From: an uncultured Porphyromonadaceae bacterium
GTDB lineage: Bacteria > Bacteroidota > Bacteroidia > Bacteroidales > Muribaculaceae
Reading direction: 5' to 3'
Assembly: GCA_905212215.1 (NCBI GenBank)
Contig: CAJMDR010000038.1
Span: 1 to 10,827, forward strand
Length of the DNA: 10,827 nt
Shown: positions 5,480 to 10,827 of the stretch, one piece after another
Position numbering within the stretch: the first letter of the stretch is position 1
How the letters are laid out: each line of letters starts with the position of its first letter
The notes under the pieces: generated by a model
What the model saw: only the letters and a program-made list of their open reading frames with translations
The model's database searches: none
What the model was told of the DNA's origin: nothing
Made by a program: the position numbers and the translations under genes

Positions 5480-6100
5480 ATGAATGCATTCAAAATGTCG
5501 AAGAAATTCAAGACATGGATTCCGGCAGCATGCCTCGCCCTTCTTTTGGGAGGCTGTTCCGGTTCAAAAGGCGGCAACGATTTCCCGAAGGATTTCAACA
5601 GCCGTAGCGACGAAGAGAAAGTAGCATATCTGATGGAGGCTGTGGAACCAGATTCCGTGGCACGCTTCATCATCGAGGCTTCGTTGGGTCATATCCCTGA
5701 TGTGTCGTTGCGTTCCACCAATACGGCATATCTGTATGCTTACGAGCATTATGCCTCTCAGCTTCCCCAACAGGAGAAGTTCATCATGGAATGGGACAAC
5801 CACGCAAACACCTACTCTTTGGAAGAGAAAATGCGTCTGGTGAAAGCAGCCGGTACTGAAGATCCCATGGGCATCGGCCTGCGTTTGGGGCTTAACTACT
5901 TCGAACAGTTGCGCGAGAAGAAGATGACGCTGAAGGATGTAGACGCTGAGGTATCAGCCTTCCGCAAAGCCTGCGGCAGCGATACCACGACCTATGTGCA
6001 GTTCGTAAAGGGCTTCAAGGCAGCTTTGCATACCGACGGTGGCCGTCAGATAGACCGGGCCGTTTATGCGAAGTATATCAATATGCCTGAACACCTATAA
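5480..6100 (+). CDS. lipoprotein of unknown function
   Basis: I do not recognise this 206-residue protein. It has a short basic N-terminus, a hydrophobic stretch (about residues 14-24) and a lipobox LLGGC with the acylated cysteine at position 26, so it should be a lipid-anchored envelope protein. The mature part is mostly helical-looking and charged, with no repeats or membrane segments. A second in-frame ATG at 5495 (residue 6) would also give a normal signal peptide; I kept 5480 because it lies nearest a plausible transcription start. It is first in an operon, 18 bases upstream of a polyprenyl synthase, and probably shares its promoter with that gene, tatD and crcB. No function follows from these neighbours. 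Confidence 0.8.
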   Translation: MNAFKMSKKFKTWIPAACLALLLGGCSGSKGGNDFPKDFNSRSDEEKVAYLMEAVEPDSVARFIIEASLGHIPDVSLRSTNTAYLYAYEHYASQLPQQEKFIMEWDNHANTYSLEEKMRLVKAAGTEDPMGIGLRLGLNYFEQLREKKMTLKDVDAEVSAFRKACGSDTTTYVQFVKGFKAALHTDGGRQIDRAVYAKYINMPEHL

Positions 6101-6118
6101 TAATATTTTAGCCGGAAC

Positions 6119-7102
6119 ATGAAGAGTTTCAAGGAATATTCCGCCATGGCCAACAGTGCCGTGGTTCGGACACGCATCCCTTCAGAAATCCATGAGGAGA
6201 AGGTACCGAATCTTTACGACCCTATTGTCTATACTCTTGAGGGCGGCGGCAAACGTTTGCGTCCTGTGTTGACTCTTATGGCCTGCGAGTCTGTAGGAGG
6301 TAAAGCCGAGGATGCAGTCGAGGCTGCCGTAGGTGTGGAGATTTTCCACAACTTCACTCTGCTTCACGATGATGTGATGGACAAGAGCGATACACGTCGT
6401 GGTCGTCCGTCGGTGCATGCCCGCTGGGATGAAAACACTGCTATTCTCAGTGGTGACGCCATGCTTACCATTGCTACGCAGACGGTGATGAAGGTTCCGG
6501 ACCATTGTCTGCGTTCAGTGCTTGAAACTTTCAACGACGGTGCGATGGCAGTTTACGAAGGACAGGCTTTGGACATGGAGTTCGAGACTTTAATGCAGCC
6601 TGTAACTCTGGAACGCTACATACGCATGATTACCCTCAAGACCGGAGCGCTTTTGGGTACCGCGACAAAAACAGGCGCTTTGGTGGGGAATGCTTCCGAG
6701 AGGGTTGCCAATGCACTTTATGACTTCGGAATAAAGTTGGGCATAGCATTCCAGATACATGACGATTATCTCGACATGTATGGCGATGAAAAGACTTTGG
6801 GTAAACCCATTGGAGGCGATGTGCAGAACAACAAGCAGACTTTCCTTCTTCTTACCGCTCTTGCCAGAGGGGGAGAGAAGGCAGATGCCCTTCGCACGGC
6901 GATGAAGATGGAACGAGGCAAGGAGAAACTCATCATTTTTCGGGAGATATACGACTCCATGGATATGGCCAAAGCCTGCAGGGAAGCAGTGAACGATTAT
7001 TGCCATCAGGCATTGGAGGTCATTGAGGTGCCGGGTATCTCGGAGGAGGGTAAAAAATCCTTTGCCGACCTTGTTCAGCTTCTTGTTGACAGAGAGAAAT
7101 AA
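6119..7102 (+). CDS. polyprenyl diphosphate synthase (trans-isoprenyl)
   Basis: This 327-residue protein is a complete head-to-tail trans-prenyltransferase that adds isopentenyl diphosphate units to an allylic diphosphate. The first aspartate-rich motif is DDVMD (residues 84-88) in LLHDDVMDKSDTRRGRP, and the second is DDYLD (215-219) in FQIHDDYLD. GGGKRLRP (42-49) binds isopentenyl diphosphate. The first motif lacks the two-residue insert of IspA-type bacterial farnesyl synthases. Phe79, five residues before the first aspartate, is a bulky residue at a chain-length position, which suggests a short or medium product (C15-C20) rather than an octaprenyl chain. Product length is inferred. It is followed by tatD after 37 bases, with no promoter seen between. 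Confidence 0.93.
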   Translation: MKSFKEYSAMANSAVVRTRIPSEIHEEKVPNLYDPIVYTLEGGGKRLRPVLTLMACESVGGKAEDAVEAAVGVEIFHNFTLLHDDVMDKSDTRRGRPSVHARWDENTAILSGDAMLTIATQTVMKVPDHCLRSVLETFNDGAMAVYEGQALDMEFETLMQPVTLERYIRMITLKTGALLGTATKTGALVGNASERVANALYDFGIKLGIAFQIHDDYLDMYGDEKTLGKPIGGDVQNNKQTFLLLTALARGGEKADALRTAMKMERGKEKLIIFREIYDSMDMAKACREAVNDYCHQALEVIEVPGISEEGKKSFADLVQLLVDREK

Positions 7103-7139
7103 GAGCGCATAGCCAATTTAATAGAGCCTTAGCAATAGC

Positions 7140-7907
7140 ATGACTGATACTCATACACATATATATGATGTGAAGGCTTTTCCCGAAGGGCCTGACAAGG
7201 TTCTGTCTCGGGCGAGGGAAGCAGGGGTAGACCGCTTTATTTTGCCTAATGTAAATGTGGAGAGCGCTCCGCAGTTAATAGCGTTGCACAAAGCATCTCC
7301 TCATTGCACCTATGTGGCAGCCGGGCTGCATCCTTGCGATGCCTCGGAAAACTGGCGTGAGGAAATAGAAAGCATTATGAATACTTTCGCTGTCTGCAAG
7401 CCGGTAGCGATAGGTGAAGTAGGGATGGATCTCTATTGGGATAAATCTACCCTTGAGAGGCAGAAAGAGGTTTTCGCGGCTCAAATAGAGATAGCAAAGA
7501 GGAGAGGCCTTCCTCTTATTATACATTGTCGCGAGGCCTTGTATGAGACACTCGAAGTGTTGAGGAAACATGGCGACGATGTGCCGGCAGTCTTTCATAG
7601 CTTTACCGGTAACGCTGCTGATGTTGAGGCCATACGCGAGCTGGGAGACTATTATTTCGGCATCAACGGGGTCGTGACTTTCAAGAATGCTCCTGAATTA
7701 CGCGAGGCATTGGCACACATTGGCAAAGAGAGGATACTGCTGGAAACGGATTCCCCTTATCTTGCTCCGGTGCCATATCGTGGGCGCCGTAATGAAAGCG
7801 CCTACATTCAGTCGGTGGCGGAAGAGGTGGCGAAATGCCTTGGTATGGAAAAGGCAGAAATTGAAGAGATTACTGACAATAATGTTTCCGAGTTTTTCGG
7901 AATTTGA
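7140..7907 (+). CDS. TatD family metal-dependent hydrolase
   Basis: This 255-residue protein is a full-length TatD-family TIM-barrel hydrolase of the amidohydrolase superfamily; members act as metal-dependent DNases (3'-5' exonuclease activity in E. coli TatD). The metal ligands are visible: DTHTH with His5 and His7, Glu93 in GEVGMD, His129 in IIHCRE, His153 in FHSFTG and Asp204 in LLETDSPYLAP. There is no signal peptide, so it is probably cytoplasmic. It could equally be called YcfH/YchF-type TatD; the specific substrate cannot be read from the sequence. The start at 7140 puts the HxH motif at its usual place. Its last 26 bases overlap the start of crcB. Confidence 0.93.
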   Translation: MTDTHTHIYDVKAFPEGPDKVLSRAREAGVDRFILPNVNVESAPQLIALHKASPHCTYVAAGLHPCDASENWREEIESIMNTFAVCKPVAIGEVGMDLYWDKSTLERQKEVFAAQIEIAKRRGLPLIIHCREALYETLEVLRKHGDDVPAVFHSFTGNAADVEAIRELGDYYFGINGVVTFKNAPELREALAHIGKERILLETDSPYLAPVPYRGRRNESAYIQSVAEEVAKCLGMEKAEIEEITDNNVSEFFGI

Positions 7908-8292
7908 TGTGAATTGGGGTGATTTAGCATTGGTGTTTGCCGGTAGCGGATTAGGTGGGGCATCGCGCTTTCTGGTGAGCAGGGTGATGGCACAACACAC
8001 AACCACCCAGCTCTTCCCTTGGAGTACATTTATTATTAATGTGACCGGATGTTTGTTAATAGGAATCCTTTACGCTTTTGCAGCACGCTATTCTTCTATT
8101 TCCCGGGGATTGCTGCTATTCCTTTCCGTTGGATTTTGTGGAGGGTTCACCACATTCTCTACCTTCATGAACGAGAATTATATTCTTTTTCAAGGAGGCA
8201 ACTTGTGGTACGCAATTCTTTATTGGTCAGCAAGTACCGTATGCGGTTTTTTAGCTTTATATCTTGGATATTACTGCGCTGCAAGACTCTGA
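7882..8292 (+). CDS. crcB: CrcB/Fluc fluoride channel
   Basis: This 136-residue membrane protein is a Fluc (CrcB) fluoride channel, which exports fluoride as a dual-topology dimer. Four hydrophobic segments lie near residues 14-34, 47-69, 76-98 and 108-132. Family marks are GLGGASRF with Arg29, the FIINVTG segment with pore Asn53, and GFCGGFTTFSTF (84-95) with the phenylalanines and threonine/serine that line the pore and hold the central sodium. The ATG at 7882 lies within tatD, overlapping it by 26 bases in another frame; a GTG at 7909 just after the tatD stop would also give a complete protein. An open frame continues upstream to 7687, but this only reads through tatD. No fluoride riboswitch can precede it, given the overlap. 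Confidence 0.92.
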   Translation: MFPSFSEFDVNWGDLALVFAGSGLGGASRFLVSRVMAQHTTTQLFPWSTFIINVTGCLLIGILYAFAARYSSISRGLLLFLSVGFCGGFTTFSTFMNENYILFQGGNLWYAILYWSASTVCGFLALYLGYYCAARL

Positions 8293-8304
8293 AAGAGGTA
8301 CTTA

Positions 8305-8345
8305 GCTTCCGCTGAGCGGAAGCCTACAACCCAGGACTCTTTTTT
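8305..8345 (+). terminator. terminator-like hairpin after crcB
   Basis: The perfect palindrome GCTTCCGCTGAGCGGAAGC (8305-8323) can form a 7-bp stem with a 5-base loop, starting 12 bases past the crcB stop. A run of six T (8340-8345) follows only after 16 bases, so it is not a textbook terminator and may be an RNA stability element instead. Confidence 0.5.
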
Positions 8346-8392
8346 ATGAGGCTTATAAGATTTACAAACTAGCAAATTCAGAGTTTTAAAAT

Positions 8393-8434
8393 AAAAGCGG
8401 AGGCTGAAAGTGAAATTTCTGCCTCCGGCTTTTT
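8393..8434. terminator. bidirectional terminator between convergent genes
   Basis: AAAAGCGGAGGC (8393-8404) pairs with GCCTCCGGCTTTT (8421-8433) apart from one bulged base, and GAAA/TTTC extend the stem inside. The plus strand ends in TTTTT and the minus strand in TTTT-rich sequence, so it can stop transcription of crcB from one side and the S9 peptidase (stop at 8455) from the other. Confidence 0.85.
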
Positions 8435-8454
8435 ATTGGGTTTTAGGGTTTCTG

Positions 8455-10641
8455 TCAGTTCTGAGCTGCGGTGTCGGTGGATTCTGTCTTAGCTTCTTGT
8501 GTAGTAGCTGCGGGAGCTGCTTTCTTGGGTGCGGTAGGATTCTTCAGATACTTGTCGAGGAACTGGAAGAACGTGCGCTGCCAGAGCACTGCGTTCTGCG
8601 GTTTCAGTACCCAGTGATTCTCATCGGGGAATACGAGCATCTCAGCTTCGAGACCACGCATCTTGGCGGCGTTGAAGGCCATCATGCCCTGTGAGGCAAG
8701 GATGCGGTAGTCAAGTTCACCCACGGTAACAAGAATAGGAGCTGTCCATTTGTCGACGAACTTGTGGGGAGAATTTGCGAAAGTGCGCTGAGCAGCCTCG
8801 TTGTTTACTTCCCAGGGAGCGCCACCCATATCGAAATCGGCGAACCACATCTCTTCGGTCTCGAGGTACTGGGCTTCCATGTTGAATATGCCGGCGTGAG
8901 CTACGAGAGCGCGGAAACGGCCTTCATGGTGTCCGGCGAGCCAGTATACGGAGAAGCCACCGTAGCTTGCACCTATGGCACCGATGCGGTCAGCGTCAAT
9001 GTAGGAATATTTGTCCTTCATGTAGTCGACGGCGGAGAAGTAGTCGCGCATGTTCTGGCCGCCGTAGTCTTTTGAAATCTGGAGGTTCCATTCCTCGCCG
9101 AAGCCCGGGAGACCGCGGCGGTTGGGCGCGATGACGATATATCCGTTAGCCGCCATTATCATGAAGTTCCAGCGATAGCTCCAGAACTGGCTTACAGCCT
9201 GCTGTGGACCGCCCTGACAATAGAGTATGGCAGGATATTTCTTGTTGGGGTCGAAGTCCGGGGGCGTAATGATCCAGGTCGTCATGAGCTTTCCGTCGGT
9301 AGTGGGCACCATTTCCTTGCGTACGCCACCAAGTTTCAGCTTCTTCAGCAAAGGCTCGTTGATGGCGGTGATGTCTTTAGGCTTCATGCCGTTAGCCACG
9401 ACGCATACCTCGTTTGGACGGCGCATGTTGTGGCGGAGGGCCAGCACTGTGTCGTTGCCGAGCGGCTGCACGCCTACATAGTCCCAGTAACCGTTCTGGT
9501 CAGCATCTGCGAGAGTGTCGATGCGTGCTGTAGCGGCGTTGATGCGGAAGATGGGCATTGTGCCGTTGTTGTAGCCGTTGAAGACGATGGACTTGGAGTC
9601 CGGAGTCCAGGCGAGACCTTCTGGCCAGCGGTCCCAATCCTTTGTGAGGTCACGTTTTGCACGAGTCTTGACATCCATCACCATAAGGCGCTTTTTGTCG
9701 CTCTCGAACTTGTCGGTGGCCATGCTAAGCCATGCCAGCGATTTTCCGTCGGGCGAGAAAACGGGGTTGGTGTCGTAGCCGGGATTTCCCTCGCTCAGGT
9801 TAGCGATGAGCTTGCCTGTGACGTCATAGAGGTAAATGTCGGAATTGGTCGAGAACGCATATTCCTTGCCGGTAAGAGCACGGTAAACGAGCACGAAGCT
9901 CTTTCCGTCAGGAGCCCAGGCGAATGCATCGCTGCCACCGAAAGGTTTCATGGGGCATTCCCATGGTTTGCCGGCGAGGATGTCGGTTGCTTCCCCGGAG
10001 ACTTCACCGTTGCTGAAGTCAGCGATGAAAGGATGCGGTATGTCTGTTACCCATTCGTCCCAATGTTTGTACATGAGATCGTTTACCACGCGGCCGGTAG
10101 TAAGGGGCAGACCATTGAAGAGTGCGGAGTCCTTGTCCTCGGCGGAGATTGTAGAACCCATGAGCACTTTGTCGCCGGTGGGGGATACTTCGAAGCAGCT
10201 TACGCCACCCTCGAGTTTGGAGATTCTTTTGCGCTGGCTGCCGTTCTTGTTAATTGAGAACATCTGCGGCTTACCTGTCTCGGAATCTTTGCATACGAAA
10301 GCGATGAAATCGTCGTCAAGCCAACGCAGGTTGCTTTCGGAAGAAGGCGACTGGGTAATCTGCTTGATGTCGCTGCCGTCGCGGTTCATGATGTAGATGT
10401 CGGAGTTCGAGGAATTGCTTTCGATGCTCTCGTAACCGACAGTGAACGCTATGCGTTGTCCGTCGGGGCTTGGAACGGCCTCGCTGATGCGGGCGAAAGC
10501 CTCGAGCACCTCGGGGGAGACCATGCCGTCGACCACCTCCACGCTGGGAGCCGGTATGGCTGCCTCCTTGCCGTTTCCGCAGCTTGTGGCCAGCAGGGCA
10601 GGCAATAACATTGCACTCATGGCAATTGCAGTTTTTTTCAT
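8455..10641 (-). CDS. S9 family lipoprotein peptidase, dipeptidyl-peptidase 5-like
   Basis: This 728-residue serine peptidase of the prolyl oligopeptidase (S9) family probably cleaves dipeptides from short peptides. The signal peptide ends in a lipobox LATSC with Cys21, so it should be anchored in the envelope (periplasm or surface). Residues about 45-400 form a beta-propeller with repeated SPDG/APDG/TPDS turns (e.g. PSPDGQRIAF, FSPDGKSLAW). The alpha/beta-hydrolase domain follows, with CQGGP (475-479), the nucleophile Ser559 in GASYGG, Asp644 in GELDYRI and His676 in PDENHW. Segments such as NMEAQYLETEEMWF and DENHWVLKPQNAVLWQRTFF strongly recall DPP5 of Porphyromonas and Bacteroides, which prefers hydrophobic or small P1 residues; the specificity is inferred. 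The last 28 residues are an Ala/Thr/Lys-rich tail. It is convergent with crcB and appears to be a single-gene unit; I see no clear TAnnTTTG promoter upstream. Confidence 0.93.
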   Translation of the reverse strand: MKKTAIAMSAMLLPALLATSCGNGKEAAIPAPSVEVVDGMVSPEVLEAFARISEAVPSPDGQRIAFTVGYESIESNSSNSDIYIMNRDGSDIKQITQSPSSESNLRWLDDDFIAFVCKDSETGKPQMFSINKNGSQRKRISKLEGGVSCFEVSPTGDKVLMGSTISAEDKDSALFNGLPLTTGRVVNDLMYKHWDEWVTDIPHPFIADFSNGEVSGEATDILAGKPWECPMKPFGGSDAFAWAPDGKSFVLVYRALTGKEYAFSTNSDIYLYDVTGKLIANLSEGNPGYDTNPVFSPDGKSLAWLSMATDKFESDKKRLMVMDVKTRAKRDLTKDWDRWPEGLAWTPDSKSIVFNGYNNGTMPIFRINAATARIDTLADADQNGYWDYVGVQPLGNDTVLALRHNMRRPNEVCVVANGMKPKDITAINEPLLKKLKLGGVRKEMVPTTDGKLMTTWIITPPDFDPNKKYPAILYCQGGPQQAVSQFWSYRWNFMIMAANGYIVIAPNRRGLPGFGEEWNLQISKDYGGQNMRDYFSAVDYMKDKYSYIDADRIGAIGASYGGFSVYWLAGHHEGRFRALVAHAGIFNMEAQYLETEEMWFADFDMGGAPWEVNNEAAQRTFANSPHKFVDKWTAPILVTVGELDYRILASQGMMAFNAAKMRGLEAEMLVFPDENHWVLKPQNAVLWQRTFFQFLDKYLKNPTAPKKAAPAATTQEAKTESTDTAAQN

Positions 10642-10664
10642 GGTTCTAAAGGTTTTTGTGTCAC

Positions 10665-10703
10665 TTAAAGCGAATCGGCATATTGACAGCCGAGTCGCTT
10701 TAA
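10665..10703. other. hairpin upstream of the S9 peptidase gene
   Basis: TTAAAGCGAATCGGC (10665-10679) and GCCGAGTCGCTTTAA (10689-10703) pair at 14 of 15 positions around a 9-base loop. On the minus strand it lies about 60 bases past the possible stop of the upstream gene and about 24 bases before the peptidase ATG. It could terminate that gene, be an operator, or sit in the peptidase leader. No strong T-run follows it on the minus strand. Confidence 0.5.
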
Positions 10704-10762
10704 TGACTATTTGTTGTTAAAATGAGTCATGGCAAATCCTATGCCGCTGAGACAGAAGGCTT

Positions 10763-10827
10763 TCACCGCTTCACTTTAGAGAGAGCATTTTTTATAGCTT
10801 CATCATCGTTGAATCCCTCTCCTCGCA
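10763..10827 (-). CDS. C-terminal end of an unidentified protein
   Basis: On the minus strand an open frame enters from the window edge and encodes RGEGFNDDEAIKNALSKVKR before a TGA at 10765-10763. The charged helical composition looks like a real C-terminus, and the last residues recall RecX-type ends, but 20 residues cannot support a name. The other two frames on this strand stop after 7 and 11 codons. No start is visible. Confidence 0.4.
   Translation of the reverse strand, partial: RGEGFNDDEAIKNALSKVKR

Noticed and set aside
7687..7881. Longer N-terminus for the fluoride channel
   Set aside because: The frame stays open upstream only by running through tatD in another frame. The extra 65 residues have no CrcB similarity, and the family is about 120-135 residues long.
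9430..10257. Plus-strand open frame of 275 codons
   Set aside because: It is antisense to the S9 peptidase propeller domain and has no recognisable family features.

Overview
The window reads as a gut-type Bacteroidales (Bacteroidota) chromosome segment. Three promoters match the Bacteroidota -33/-7 form (TTG or a weak variant, about 20 bases, then TAnnTTTG). Two genes carry lipoprotein signals typical of the group, and the protein families fit. The leftmost ~780 bases are the exception: codon use and a strong AGGAGG ribosome binding site there look like a Clostridia/Oscillospirales genome. The change falls inside one gene (kce), so the left end is either a recombined or transferred segment or an assembly chimera.

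Layout. (1) Positions 1-2362, minus strand: part of a lysine fermentation cluster in the order atoD-like CoA-transferase alpha subunit, kal, kce, kdd (cut by the window edge), behind a promoter at 2331-2362. Together they cover the route from 3,5-diaminohexanoate through 5-amino-3-oxohexanoate and 3-aminobutyryl-CoA to crotonyl-CoA, plus half of the enzyme that swaps CoA between butyryl-CoA and acetoacetate. (2) 2363-2569: an intergenic stretch with a large terminator hairpin. (3) 2570-5158, minus strand: purA (adenylosuccinate synthetase) followed by a DUF1015 protein, apparently one operon with a nearly leaderless promoter. (4) 5159-5479: a divergent intergenic region with a nested palindrome (5219-5287) and a degenerate GAGTTGAT tandem repeat (5304-5361). 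(5) 5480-8292, plus strand: an operon of an unrecognised lipoprotein, a polyprenyl diphosphate synthase, a TatD-family hydrolase and a CrcB/Fluc fluoride channel whose start lies inside tatD. (6) 8293-8454: terminators between convergent genes. (7) 8455-10641, minus strand: a 728-residue S9 family lipoprotein peptidase resembling dipeptidyl-peptidase 5. (8) 10642-10827: a hairpin and probably the last 20 codons of another minus-strand gene.

Most of the window is ordinary housekeeping and amino-acid fermentation content. I see no defence system, CRISPR array, phage, insertion sequence or RNA gene. The observations most worth checking are the composition break inside kce, the nested palindrome upstream of purA, and the intergenic hairpins.
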